64,000 nt of DNA from assembly GCF_000003195.3 (NCBI RefSeq), contig NC_012871.2:3831997-3895996 (forward strand). Direction: 5' to 3'. This DNA is from Sorghum bicolor (lineage: Eukaryota; Streptophyta; Magnoliopsida; Poales; Poaceae). A program made the position numbers and the translations under genes. Below the pieces are notes generated by a model. That model did no database searches, was not told the DNA's origin, and saw nothing but the letters and a program-made list of their open reading frames with translations. Positions 35,101-45,076 of this stretch are shown here, piece after piece. Position 1 is the first letter of the stretch. Each line of letters starts with the position of its first letter.

Positions 35101-38100
35101 TCCTGGAGCAGGGGCGAGGCGGGCGGAATGTAGAGACGCCCGTCGAAGAGCACCATATCGTCCTTGACCGTCCAGGGCGCTGTCCTGGAACCTGCGCGGA
35201 TCTCGTCGTGGATGGCGACCAGAGCGGGGTCGACAGCCTGAGCTTGACGGAGTCGGTTGATGAAGTCGAAGCGTGGAGCAGAGATAGAGCGGAGCCCGCC
35301 CATGCTGTCCTCCTCAGCATCCCGGCGCGAGAGGGCGTCAGCCACCACATTAGCTGCCCCGGATTTGTACTCCACCGCGAAGTCGAAGCCGAGCAACTTG
35401 CCAACCCAATGATGTTGAGGTATGGTGGCCAGTCGCTGGTCCAGAAGAAACTTGAGACTGTGGTGATCAGTCTTGACGATGAAGTGGCGTCCCCAAAGAT
35501 ATGGCCGCCAGTGGCGGACTGCGAGCACAAGGCCAATGAGCTCTCGCTCGTACGCGGCGAGGGAGCGGTGCCTGGGCGCCACTGGCCTGCTGAAGAAGGC
35601 GACCGGATGGCCATCCTGCAGGAGTACGGCGCCGAAGCCATATGTCGATGCGTCGCATTCGACGACGAACGGCTTGGCGAAGTCGGGGAGAGCCAAGACA
35701 GGAGCCGTGGTGATCGCGGTCTTGAGGGTGCTGAACGCCTCCTCAGCTGCTGGGTTCCAGGTGAAGCCATCCTTCTTCAATAGCGCCGTGAGGGGTGCAG
35801 CGATGGAGCCGTACTGGTGGACGAACTTCCGATAATAGCCCGCCAAGCCCAGGAAACCGCGCACTGCCCGAGCAGAACGGGGACGCGGCCACTCGTGTAC
35901 GGCCTGGACTTTTGCGGGATCCATGGCGACGCCGGCAGCTGAGATGGTATGCCCCAGGTAGGCGACGGCTTCCACCCCAAAACAGCACTTAGAGCGCTTG
36001 ACGAACAATTGGTGCTGGCGCAAGAGCTCGAAGACGACGCGTAGGTGCCTGAGGTGATCAGTCCAGGAGGTGCTATAAATCAAAATGTCATCGAAAAAGA
36101 CGAGAACAAACCGCCGTAGATAGGACCGGAGGACGTCGTTCATCAATGCCTGAAAGGTGGCCGGGGCATTGCACAGCCCGAACGGCATCACCAAAAACTC
36201 GTAGAGGCCGTCGTGGGTGCGGAACGCCGTTTTGTGGACGTCCTCGGGCCTCATCCGCACTTGATGATAGCCGGAGCGCAGATCGAGCTTGGTGAAGTAG
36301 CGCGCGCCGTGGAGCTCGTCGAGCAGCTCGTCCACCACCGGAATGGGAAAAGCGTCCTTGACGGTGAGCGCGTTGAGAGCGCGGTAGTCAACACAGAACC
36401 GCCACGACCCGTCGGCCTTGTGGACAAGGAGCGCCGGGGATGAAAACGGCGAGTCACTGCGGCGGACGACGCCCTGCTCCATCATGGCGGCGCACTGGCG
36501 TTCCAGCTCATCTTTGTGGGCCGCCGGGTAGCGATACGGCCGCACAGCGACGGGAGCCGAACCTGGCTTGAGGACGATGGCATGGTCCCGAGTACGTGGC
36601 GGTGGAAGGCTTGATGGCGCAGCGAAGATGTCGGCGTAGGCGGCCAGGAGCTCATCCAGCAGCGTCCCACTGGCCGCTGCGATGGTGCGCAGACTGGTGA
36701 CAGATGAGGACGGCAGGCCGGCCCAGGTGATGCTGCGTCCGTCAAAGTGGAAGGACATCGTACGCTCGGCGAAGTTCCACACGACGTCGCCCAGCGTGCG
36801 CATCCAACACGTCCCCAGCACCACCTCGTACCCTGCAAGTGGCATGACAAAAAGATCAGTGGAGAAGGCGGTGCCGTTGATGGAGAAAGGCGCGTTCCGT
36901 ATAACGCCTGGGCAGGCCACTCGTTCGCCATTGGCAACCGTGGCTGTCAGTCGCGGGTGGTCCTGAATCGGTAGGCCGGTGAGGCGCGCCGCGTCCTCGC
37001 TGATGAAGCTGTGCGTGGAGCCACTGTCGAGCAGCGCGAGAAGGGAGGCCGATCCTACGGACACCTTGATCTGAATGGTGTCCGAGACCGGTACTCCAGC
37101 GACGGCGTGCAGGGAGTAACAAGGTGCTTCGGTTCCAGGGTCCGCCTCTGCGGTGTCTGCTGCTGCGGGCGGGGCGTCGGCGGCATCGATCTCGACCCCG
37201 TCCACGAAGAACAGCCGCTTGCAGAAGCGATTGTGGCCCCTGGCGTAGGGTTCGTTGCAGTTGAAGCAGAGACCTTGGCGGCGCCGATCCGCCATCTCGG
37301 CCGGGGACAGTCGACGATGAGGGCCCTCCGCTTTGCCCTGCTGCGCAGCTGCTGGAGGGGCTGGCAGGGCCAGCGGTGGCTGTGGGGCCGGCAGGGCCAG
37401 CCGCGGCGCCGGCGGGGGCAGCAAGCCGCGCGGGGGTGCCCGGGCAGGCGGTGGCGGAGCCGGCCTGGACAACTCCATCAACTCCACCTGGCGGGCCAGG
37501 CTCATGGCCTCGGCGAGGGTAGCCGGATTGTGAAGGCGAACGGCGTGACTCAGGGGCGGAAGAAGGCCGCCGGTGTATAGCTGAACACGCTGCTCCTCCT
37601 CGAGGCGGCCTGCTCGGGGCAAGAGGGCCTGAAACCGGTTGGAATATTCGTCGACGGTGTCGGTACGCCGGCACTCAGCGAGCTCGAACATCGGCGCGGA
37701 GCGGAGGGGAGGCCCAAACCGAAGGTGCAAGAGATCCTTGAAGTGAGTCCAGTTCGGCGTGCCATCGTCCGCCTGCAGCTGGATGAACCAGAGCTGGGCG
37801 ACGTCGTCGAGGTGGTAGGACGCCATGGCCACGCGGTCTTCCACTGGTGTGTGGTGTTGGCGGAAGTAGGCGTCGCATTTGTTGATGAAGAGAAGCGGGT
37901 CCGTCGTGCCGTCGAAGCGCGGAAAGTCCCACTTCTTGTGTTTCGGGTGGAAATCCTGTTCGTGAAGACCACCAGGGCGGCCATCGCCGCTACTGGAAGA
38001 GGAGACGGTCTTCTCCTTGACGGAAGCCACGTCGGCCTTGAGGACCATCATCTCGGCAGCCATGGTCTTCATCTCGGCGAGGAGATCGGCGAGCGTGGGT

Positions 38101-41100
38101 TCGGCCATGGGGTGCGGGCGCAGGGTGGAGGTGATCGAGGTTGTTGGCGATGCTGGCGGTGTTGGGCGTGGAACGGCGGCGGCGGCGGCGGATCGGGTGG
38201 AAGAGGATCGGCTGACACGTGATACCAGGTTGTCAAGGGCCTGGTAATCTAGGGTAGGCGGCCCTCGACTACGAAGATCGTAGTCTCCAGCCGTACTTCC
38301 GATCCGGAGGTTATACCCCTCTCGGACGACCGGGCTTGAGAGGTTTAGGGAGAAGAGAGAGTTTAGATAATTGATATTGCTTGCTTTATTCCAAAGTCCA
38401 AAGCTAGTACATATAGTCCCCCGGCTGGAGGCCGTAAGGAAACCAAACTAATCCTTTCTATAATTTAGGATCTAAACAAATCTTTCCTTCCTATCCTAGC
38501 CACTGGGCGCAGCCAGGCCAGCGTGCGCGCCAAGCTGGGCGCGACCTGCACGCTCCTGGTCCCGCCTTATGTCACGGTTGCGCCTACGACGCGCATAGGC
38601 TTGGCCCCACATGACAGAAGGCATCCCCATCTGTCACTTGCATGCAGAAAGTAATAAGCGTTTTTCCTAGTTATGGTTCATCAAAACTTCCACTCACTGG
38701 TCTTATAAGTAATTCAGCAGATTTCCACATTTACCCCAGAAGCAAACCCTTAATGTGAAACTTCATAAAGTAAATTCATGTTGTACAAATTCAAGGAGAT
38801 AACTCATAGCCTATGAACTGACAATGTAAATAAGAGGCACAAGGGATCTTGAAAGTTGAAACACCCAAACATTGATGTGGCATCCCAGTCCGCCCCATAT
38901 GTGGTTCACAGTTCTTGGGTCCACTCTTCATTGCATCTTTGTCCATAGCTCACCTATACCAATTGCGTTTAAATTGGGAGACAATTTAAGAGAGACTGCT
39001 ATGATTAGGGAATGGGGCTTAGAAGGATTAAGCAAGGTGGATCTAGCTGCAATTAGGCTGAATTGGTGGCCACTGTTATCTATCTTCCCCTTTGTCCTAT
39101 GTCTGCTACCTTTTGCTTCTGTTATCTCTTTAGCGTTAACCTTATTTCCCCTTGTGTTAACCTTCTCATACTGTTAGCAACCATATTTCATGCAAGCGTT
39201 AAAGTTGTTGTCTTGTTGATCCAAGTGGCAAGTGGTTTATAATTTTGATCATGGCATGGACAAAGATATGGAGCACATGTACAAGAAATGGAATAAAAGG
39301 CAGATACAGTCATTTTTGTGCACGTACCTAAGCAATTGTCCTCCATCATCACATATTGCACATATTTGATCGGTACCATCATCATCGCTGTTGTCATCAT
39401 CATCATCGCTGTTGTCATCACCATCATCACTGCTACCATCACCATCATCGCAATCATCATCACTGTCATCTTTGTTACCATAATTGTTATCATCATTTTT
39501 TCTAACACGTCGCCTGCCACTAACAATGAATTGTGCTTCCAGACCTAAGGCCTTTAAAATAGGCCCATTCAAAGGAAAAGTGAAACATGAGAAACCCTAA
39601 TAAATATATTTTTGAAATTCCCCCTCTAGTGAAATAAGTGTCGTTTTGGGTGCATTCAACCATTTCAACTTCTGATTACACAAAAACTTTTTATGTACTT
39701 AGTTTGGGTATTTGAAAAATATTATAAGCAGTGTCTCACAAAATAGTTTAATAGTACTATACTTTTGCTATCCTTTGTCACAAATGTATTAAAGAAATAG
39801 TCAAAGTTCTATTTTGGGGACTAAGTCGGTGTCCAAAGCGACACTTATTTGTAGTGGACAGAGTGGAATGAACATGGGAACATAGTAACAAGAGAAGTTC
39901 ACATTATACATTTGAGCAATGAGCAATAAAGGTCATCTAACTTAATTTGGAACCTCCCAATCAATCTGATTTTATGACAGTAAAAAACTCTGACTCTCAA
40001 CCATGAACTATGAAGGCTTTCTTGAGTAACTCCCAACAATTTTTTCACCATGCAAGTTGGTGACGCGTCAGTGATGTTTCACAGCCCAGCAACTAAGGAA
40101 ATAAAATAACAGTGTCCCACAACATCTCTTCTTCCTATCACTCTTCAAAAATATGCATAAATCATGATTCTCACTGTTGTTTGTAAAGCTAACATATTAG
40201 ATCTTAGCATACCTTTTTAGTTCTCTCAAAGCCATTCTCAATAAGCCTTTGCAGAATCTGCATATATACAAAATAAGAGAAAAATCAGTGCATGCCACTC
40301 ATCTAACTAGTCTCATGACTCTGAAAAATCAATAAGGTCCAGTATTCAAGACAATGACGAAATTATATAAAAACTTCCACGCAAACGAACTGAGGGTGGT
40401 AATGCTAGTTGATGATGTATAGTTTCAACCAGGGGCAGAGGCCCATGGAGGCGAAACTGGGCCTCCCCCCCCCCCCCCCTCCTCTGCGGTAGCATTAGTT
40501 TTGGTAGTGTAAATATTAGTTTTGATAGCCTATAAAATATAGTTGTAGTTTCTGCATCTGCACTTAGCTAATACAACAATAGTTTTTACAAATCAGCACC
40601 TCCTTGCTTTCGATCCACCCTCCACCGCTGGTTTCAACTTGAAATTAAATTACCATGCTTTCAAAGGCAATACATGGGCCCTCCCCTACTGTATGTATTT
40701 CCCTCAAAAAAGAAAGGGAGTAGGAAGTAGGGCAGAAGGGTGAAGCAAATTGTACCTTTGACTTCATCAATGTTTGATCTTTCTCTACAAACAACTTGAT
40801 TAGCGTATGGTGCTTTATCAAGTCATCCACCGCAGGTTTAGGATTGTATTTACTTCAAAAGACAAAAGAATAAACATTATAAGCACATACTCAGAGGGGC
40901 AAAGACAAAGTAAGCATGTAGATGGATACCCAAAAACTTCATCAAGGTGATCCGAAAGGTGATTCAAACAACTTCTTTGCCCCGCTCTCCGAACAAAGTG
41001 GAGCATTTGCACCGTAATCAATATTGATCGAACGAACTCTCCATAGCATTTTCGTGGTTTCAACAGCTTTATCCACTTGTGCTGAATGGAAAGCACATAG

Positions 41101-41342
41101 ATTTTGGGCTGCTCACTGTCAAGCCTTACCTTCCAAGCTACCACCTCCTTGTACACGTGAGGACTTTGATCCACAAATCCATGCAGAAAAACATTTTTCC
41201 TGGAGAAATCTGCCTCATTATCGTTCTCACCAAACTGGAAAGGCAAGATACTGAAACAAACAGGTTCCCCTTCACCATCCTCAAAGTAGTACCCGTTCAC
41301 ATCCTCAATTTCTGGATCCACTCCATCATCATCATCAGACAT
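29163..41342 (-). CDS. EDM2-like PHD-finger protein lacking the methyltransferase-like region
   Basis: Eleven exons join in phase to 1010 residues: 41342-40930, 40852-40756, 40257-40213, 39551-39328, 33329-33233, 33145-33050, 31768-31521, 31437-31357, 31274-30879, 30610-30523, 30410-29163. The N-terminus (NGYYFEDGEGEPVCFSILPF; WIKLLKPRKCYGEFVRSILI) and PHD modules match Arabidopsis ENHANCED DOWNY MILDEW 2. PHD pieces are CAICDDGGQLLS/CEGPCKRSFHPTKKDG (split by intron 4), CANCKNKQHQCFRCG, and CGYFYHPKC...CFKCGRMENKTQ...CRRCPRAYHWECLP, then FYCLDHEIDKDTRTASRNHI. EDM2 proteins (about 1300 residues) next have a methyltransferase-like domain (DFCCGSNDF, NPPFG); nothing like it lies in exons 9-11. 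Exon 11 is a 415-residue Arg/Asp/Ser-rich tail with a repeated ASRPVTDxYAPxL unit. EDM2 is a nuclear chromatin reader that affects H3K9me2 and poly(A)-site choice at intronic transposons. The intact frame argues against a simple pseudogene. Confidence 0.87.
31818..32100. mobile_element. Stowaway MITE with a second Stowaway nested inside (EDM2-like intron 6)
   Basis: The outer element 31818-32100 starts CTCCCTCCGCTG and ends GGTCGGAGGTAG between TA dinucleotides. The inner element 31858-32006 starts CTCCCTCCATTCC and ends GGAATGGAGGGAG with its own TA duplication. Both share AAGCCAAAACGTCTTATAATT-type arms. A related copy is at about 58487-58618. Confidence 0.88.
32590..32988 (+). mobile_element. 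3' end of an L1 LINE (EDM2-like intron 6)
   Basis: Read rightward, it carries the C-terminal end of an L1 ORF2 (IWSHLNYYVFYGTSP; EEMRLWGLAGAKGISYL) followed by an untranslated tail and an A run at 32981-32988. It is truncated and broken by stops. It lies antisense to the host gene. Target duplications were not found. Confidence 0.7.
33455..33840 (-). repeat. 3' LTR of the gypsy element
   Basis: 386 bp, TG...CA. On the coding strand it has a CTATATGT word near 33632-33640 and AATAAA at 33614-33609, a usable poly(A) signal in the same sense as the EDM2-like transcript. The last 40 codons of the polyprotein and its stop lie inside it. Confidence 0.96.
33720..38108 (-). CDS. Gag-pol polyprotein of the gypsy chromodomain element
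   Basis: One uninterrupted frame of 1462 residues from the ATG at 38108. In order: Gag; a Cys/His knuckle (CFNCNEPYARGHNRFC); protease with LLDSGSTHSFIS; reverse transcriptase with FCVDYRALNALTVKDAFPIP and the active-site strand VFFDDILIYS; RNase H starting FVVECDASTYGFGAVLL; integrase with an HHCC finger (H...H...CATC) and the core starting WADIGMDFIEALP. A C-terminal chromodomain-like block (VLVFWRGEPASSASWEDLDE) probably targets integration to marked chromatin. No stop or frameshift was seen, so the element may be autonomous. Gag and Pol share one frame, as in many plant chromoviruses. The coding sequence overlaps the polypurine tract and the 3' LTR. Confidence 0.96.
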   Translation of the reverse strand: MAEPTLADLLAEMKTMAAEMMVLKADVASVKEKTVSSSSSGDGRPGGLHEQDFHPKHKKWDFPRFDGTTDPLLFINKCDAYFRQHHTPVEDRVAMASYHLDDVAQLWFIQLQADDGTPNWTHFKDLLHLRFGPPLRSAPMFELAECRRTDTVDEYSNRFQALLPRAGRLEEEQRVQLYTGGLLPPLSHAVRLHNPATLAEAMSLARQVELMELSRPAPPPPARAPPRGLLPPPAPRLALPAPQPPLALPAPPAAAQQGKAEGPHRRLSPAEMADRRRQGLCFNCNEPYARGHNRFCKRLFFVDGVEIDAADAPPAAADTAEADPGTEAPCYSLHAVAGVPVSDTIQIKVSVGSASLLALLDSGSTHSFISEDAARLTGLPIQDHPRLTATVANGERVACPGVIRNAPFSINGTAFSTDLFVMPLAGYEVVLGTCWMRTLGDVVWNFAERTMSFHFDGRSITWAGLPSSSVTSLRTIAAASGTLLDELLAAYADIFAAPSSLPPPRTRDHAIVLKPGSAPVAVRPYRYPAAHKDELERQCAAMMEQGVVRRSDSPFSSPALLVHKADGSWRFCVDYRALNALTVKDAFPIPVVDELLDELHGARYFTKLDLRSGYHQVRMRPEDVHKTAFRTHDGLYEFLVMPFGLCNAPATFQALMNDVLRSYLRRFVLVFFDDILIYSTSWTDHLRHLRVVFELLRQHQLFVKRSKCCFGVEAVAYLGHTISAAGVAMDPAKVQAVHEWPRPRSARAVRGFLGLAGYYRKFVHQYGSIAAPLTALLKKDGFTWNPAAEEAFSTLKTAITTAPVLALPDFAKPFVVECDASTYGFGAVLLQDGHPVAFFSRPVAPRHRSLAAYERELIGLVLAVRHWRPYLWGRHFIVKTDHHSLKFLLDQRLATIPQHHWVGKLLGFDFAVEYKSGAANVVADALSRRDAEEDSMGGLRSISAPRFDFINRLRQAQAVDPALVAIHDEIRAGSRTAPWTVKDDMVLFDGRLYIPPASPLLQEIVAAVHDDGHEGVQRTWHRLHRDFHFPHMRRIVQEFVRACATCQRFKSEHLLPAGLLQPLPVPSAVWADIGMDFIEALPRVDGKSVILSVVDRFSKYGHFIALGHPYTAESVAQAFFTNIVRLHGVPQSIVSDRDPVFTSAFWRELMRLMGSKLHMTSAFHPQSDGQSEAANRVIVMYLRCFTGDRPRQWLRWLPWAEYVYNTAYQASLRETPFRVVYGRDPPTIRSYEPGDTRVAAVARDMEERAAFLAEVRHRLEQAQAVQKLHYDRHHRHVSYAVGDWVLLRYRQRPVASLPHSTGKLKARYLGPYRVIQKINEVAVQLELPPQARIHDVFHIGVLKKFHGLPPSTPPPLPDIRHGTVSPAPDRVTQARRVRGVLQVLVFWRGEPASSASWEDLDEFRASYPDFQLGDELALEGARDVMWGQAYARRRRNRDIRRDQERAGRAQLGAHAGLAAPSG
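38231..38616 (-). repeat. 5' LTR of the gypsy element
   Basis: 386 bp, the same sequence as the 3' LTR as far as can be read. It would hold the element promoter (AT-rich CTATATGT word near 38408-38416) and the same AATAAA. Confidence 0.96.
40430..40630. mobile_element. hAT-type MITE, 201 bp (EDM2-like intron 2)
   Basis: An 8-bp duplication GTTTCAAC (40422-40429 and 40631-40638) flanks ends CAGGGGCAGAGG and, inverted, CAGCGGTGGAGG. It contains a C15 run at 40465-40479. No coding capacity. Confidence 0.88.
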
Positions 41343-42201
41343 TATTGGCCACACTTGATTCAAGCAAGGACAAAAAAGAAATCTGACAGGATGAAGTTCA
41401 CAATTAAGCCTCATTTTATCAAAGTTGTTACAGCAAAATTGAACACTGATAATTTGCTTTCACAGAGACCAAACAATATGACATTTTGCACACAAAAAAT
41501 AAGAATAAATAGATACTTTTTATTTAGCACAGAAGTTCAGAACTAACAATAAGAAAAAAATGCAGTGGACAATAACAAATGACCTAAGGAAACATGAGCT
41601 TACTAATTGAAATAATATACTGAAAAACAGAAATATGACATGTCGATGTACGGTGATTACCATGAATATAAAAGCACAGAATGAAGTATTTCTGATACAG
41701 CAATCTGCGAGGCAACTAGCTTGATAATGTTACTAACAAAGCAGTAATTGCCCAAAAGTTAATACACAGTTCCCCACTAATTTGACATCACATAGCAATA
41801 CATGGAATATTTAACAATTCAAATGCTCAGCTGTAACTACAGATTCTCGTGAGGGGTGAAAATTCCTACGCCAACCTTCATCAAACTACTGGCAAGGACG
41901 GGGCAAAAGATTTGGGGGCATTCAGAATCAGCCAACCCTTAGTGGTCTAAGTTTGCAGACACTCCGCATGAAATTGCCACTAAAGAAAATTGTTACAAAA
42001 GCAGTCACACGAAACAGACATTCTGACTTCTTAATCGTGGATAAAGTCGATTATATTTAACACCACCACTGAATGCAGGGGCCGACCCAGTAAAAGACGT
42101 GACATCCGATATTTTTTGCAAAGCAATCGAAGTTATAGTAGGCACAATGCATGCATATGCACTTGTAATTAGATTCAGATCCGAATACAAGTAGTATGTT
42201 A

Positions 42202-42330
42202 GGGTTTAGGCGCACGGTTCCACGCAGCAGGAAGGGAAGGCCAAGGAGAGGGCGTACCTACGGATTACGCTAAGGTTTGGGCGCACGGCTTAGCACAGCA
42301 GGAAGGGAAGACCGAGGGGAGGGATACCTG
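42202..42330 (-). repeat. Duplicated leader segment of the EDM2-like gene, each copy with a possible 5' splice site
   Basis: Segments 42202-42258 and 42273-42330 are about 80% alike (both hold GCGCACGG and GCAGGAAGGGAAG). On the minus strand the copies carry AG/GTACGC and CAG/GTATCC, either of which could be the donor of a non-coding first exon spliced toward the ATG at 41342. The GC-rich stretch 42335-42500 would be the first exon and core promoter. Confidence 0.55.
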
Positions 42331-42564
42331 GTGGTGCTCGTCGCCGGCGAAGGTGGGTGGCGAAGTACGGCGGCAGCGGCGGCCGGCCCAGTCGTCGGTG
42401 GTTTAGGGGAGTTTCGGACTTACGGTGATGAAAAACGACAAAGACAGCAGGCAGTGTAGGGGTGCGTAGAGAAATTTCGAGAAGAAGCGCGGCTCTTTCA
42501 CACACTTTTTACTTTTTTTTTTTTTTTTGACGAGAAGAGAACGGGAGCCATCGAGAGTTCGAGA

Positions 42565-42985
42565 CCTGTTCAGTTGCCAAAATTTTGGATTTTTTTTTTA
42601 ACACCGTAGTATTTTCGTTTTTATTTAATAAATATTATCCAATCATGGACTAACTAAGTTCAAAAGATTCATCTCGTGATTTATAGATAAACTGTGCAGT
42701 TAGTTTTTATTTTTATTTATATTTAATGCTCCATGTATGTGCCGTCAGATTTGATATAACGGAAAATCTTAAAATTTTTTGGAAACTTGTTTACATAAAA
42801 AAATAGATTTTTGACACTATAGCACTTTAGTTTTTATTTAACAAACATTGTTCAATTATAGAGTAACTAGGCTTAAAAAATTTATCTCGCGATTTATAGG
42901 CAAACTGTACAATTAGTTTTTATTCCATTTATATTTAATGCTCTATACATATGCCGTAAGATTTGTTTGAAAAATATTCATTGTA
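42565..42985. mobile_element. Two adjacent copies of Tourist-like MITE family A
   Basis: Two successive versions of the family A interior (TATTTTCGTTTTTATTTAATAA and TTTAGTTTTTATTTAACAA; both followed by CTCGYGATTTATAG and TTTATATTTAATGCTC). The first keeps a TTGTTTA end near 42787; the second is truncated. They lie just upstream of the EDM2-like promoter. Confidence 0.7.
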
Positions 42986-44007
42986 ATTATAGAACGTTGG
43001 AGAATTAAAACAACAAAGTTGATAAGATAAGATAATAATATTTATGATATTAAAGTATTATTATATTATTTATTAATTATATTTTTATAATATATTTATT
43101 TAATGTGATATTTTTGTAAATTTTTTTATAATTTTGTTAGAGATATTTTGGCTTTCTAAAATTTTTAAAATAATTTATAATTTAGGATTAAGAGAGTATT
43201 AAACGAAGGTTTACCGAAAACAGAGGCGGAGGGACTTTTTCAAAATTTGAGCATGTGCAAATGAATTCTTTTGATTCAAAGATTTTCTCAGTTTGTCTTT
43301 TCATTAATCTTTTCCGGGCTCTATTCGGATGGCTGAAAAGAAATTACTGCTAATGTTAACATTAATTTATTGTAAGAGAAAAATATTATTTTAAAATGGT
43401 GATAATAAGTTCAAATAAATAGGATAAAAACCAATATGACAATATCCTTCCGTAGGTGGAGCACACGAGCCGTTGCAACTGCAAGTCACAATCATAACAC
43501 TTGATTTGAGACTTTATTTTAGTGTGATCAGGCTATACAGCTTGAGAGTATATATCTAGTAGACTATTTATATAGATAAGGCTATAATCTATATTTGGAT
43601 AGTGAAATAAATATCAATCTTTAACGAGTTACCTACCTAGTCCCACAAATTTGATAGCTATTTCAATCCTTCCCTTCCACCAACCTAACTCACTCTTATG
43701 GATCAAGTAGAGGTCTCTAACTTTCCATTACGCGCATTTTTTCACATGCTATGCCTTGGTTACTATCAACCTAGCGCTTCTTCCTTGTCTAGCTCCTCCT
43801 CTTCCCTAGCGGAACCTCCCTGCCTATCACGCTCTCCGCGTCCGGTGCCTCCTCCTCACCTAACTCTCTTCCGCCTATTTGCTTGACAGAAAAGTTATGG
43901 TTGAAAGTACTATTTGCTGATTTATTGTAAGAGAAAAAATACTGTTGAATGGCTGACAGATTCGGTAGATAAGCTCAAGCGAACAGGCTCGAGCCTTATT
44001 TAGTTTC
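42986..44007. other. Intergenic AT-rich DNA with fragments of another MITE family
   Basis: 43330-43400 and 43875-43995 hold TTATTGTAAGAGAAAAA and GAATGGCTGACAGATTC words, a family whose more complete copy is at 63187-63280. No gene was recognised. Confidence 0.4.
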
Positions 44008-44512
44008 CTGGGTGAAAAGTTTTCGGGTGCTATAGCACTTTCGTCTGTATTTAGCAATTATTGTCTAACTATAGACTAACTAGACTCAAAAGATTCGTCC
44101 AAATTACAAGTAAACTGTATAATTAATTATTTTTTATCTGTATTTAATGATCCATGTATGTGCCGCAATATTCGATGTACCAGAAAATCTTGAAAAGTTT
44201 TTGAATTTCGATATAACTAATCAAGGCCTCCATGTCGTTGATGTCGTCTTCCTCTACCACCATGGTTCACCCCCTTCCCATTCAAATACACTTGGGCCTT
44301 ATTTAGTTGGTAAAAATTTTTAGGTTTTGCTATTGTAGTATTTTTGTTTGTATTTGACAGTTACTGTCCAATCATGGACTAATAAGGCTCAAAAGATTCG
44401 TCTCGCAAATTACAGATAAATTATATAATTAATTATTTTTTATTTAATGTTTCGTACATGCGTCCAAAGATTCGACATGACAGGAAATCTTGAAAAACTT
44501 TGAAACTGAACA
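44008..44512. mobile_element. Two further Tourist-like family A MITEs
   Basis: Copies at about 44008-44228 (GCCTTATTTAGTTTCC to TAATCAAGGC) and 44295-44512 (GGGCCTTATTTAGTTGG onward), each with ACTCAAAAGATTCG or GCTCAAAAGATTCG and a GAAAATCTTGAAAA-type interior. They sit in the same orientation. Confidence 0.7.
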
Positions 44513-44926
44513 TGGCGGGACTGAAGAAACTCGTCAGCTTGCCCTTTGCCACTGACGTGGTCGACACCGGCCGAATCGGCCACTCCCCTCGTGTGGGGAA
44601 AAGAAATAGAAAGAAGACATGATTCCGGGAGAGAAAGTGCGAGAGAGAGAAAAAAATTTGGAAGAGATGAGGTGATTTAGAAATAGTTTGATGTTCCCAC
44701 AGAAAAGAATATGACAATATTTTAAGTTGAAGATAACAACTTAAAGCAGACCCCATAAAACATGAGGCTACCTCAGCAGACAATGCTGAATTATGCTACC
44801 TTTGCCAGATCTTTGGTAAAAGTATTATTTGATCTAAAAATGAAAAGAAAATTGTAATCATGCCGAGACCAGGTTGAAATGCCACAGCATGTAATGAAAA
44901 GACCTCTGCTAAAAGACTGAGGTGAA

Positions 44927-45060
44927 TTCCTTCTTTGTTTCTTGATCTACTGTATCCCTAGTTTTTAGTTTTTGATTCTTTTGTAAACTCTAGACTTCTG
45001 TCTCTCCTTTTGCAATAAATTTTACTGCAGGGGCGCAAGCCTCTCCAGATTCTTAAAAAA
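44927..45060 (+). mobile_element. 5'-truncated L1 3' end, 134 bp, with 16-bp target duplication
   Basis: Flanked by AAAAGACTGAGGTGAA at 44911-44926 and 45061-45076. The insert ends CTTAAAAAAAAA and carries an L1-like tail (TTTTGCAATAAATTT, GGGGCGCAAGCCTCTCC). This is the structure left by target-primed reverse transcription. Confidence 0.88.
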
Positions 45061-45076
45061 AAAAGACTGAGGTGAA

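Larger units (their letters stand above)
33455..38616 (-). mobile_element. Complete Ty3/gypsy chromodomain LTR retrotransposon in EDM2-like intron 4
   Basis: Bounded by a 5-bp target duplication GAAGG (33450-33454 and 38617-38621). Two 386-bp LTRs with TG...CA ends flank one long gag-pol frame. Read by eye the LTRs are identical, which implies a young insertion. On the coding strand the sequence after the 5' LTR is ACC then TGGTATCA, matching an initiator-methionine tRNA primer site for 8 bases. A purine tract CGAGGGGGCGAGAGA precedes the 3' LTR. The element is in the same orientation as the host gene. Confidence 0.96.

Noticed and set aside
33963..38222. Plus-strand frames within the gypsy element
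   Set aside because: Antisense shadows of the gag-pol frame.
38872..39177. 101-codon frame in EDM2-like intron 4 outside the gypsy element
   Set aside because: No recognisable domain; lies antisense in an intron. It might be an old transposon fragment, but nothing supports that directly.
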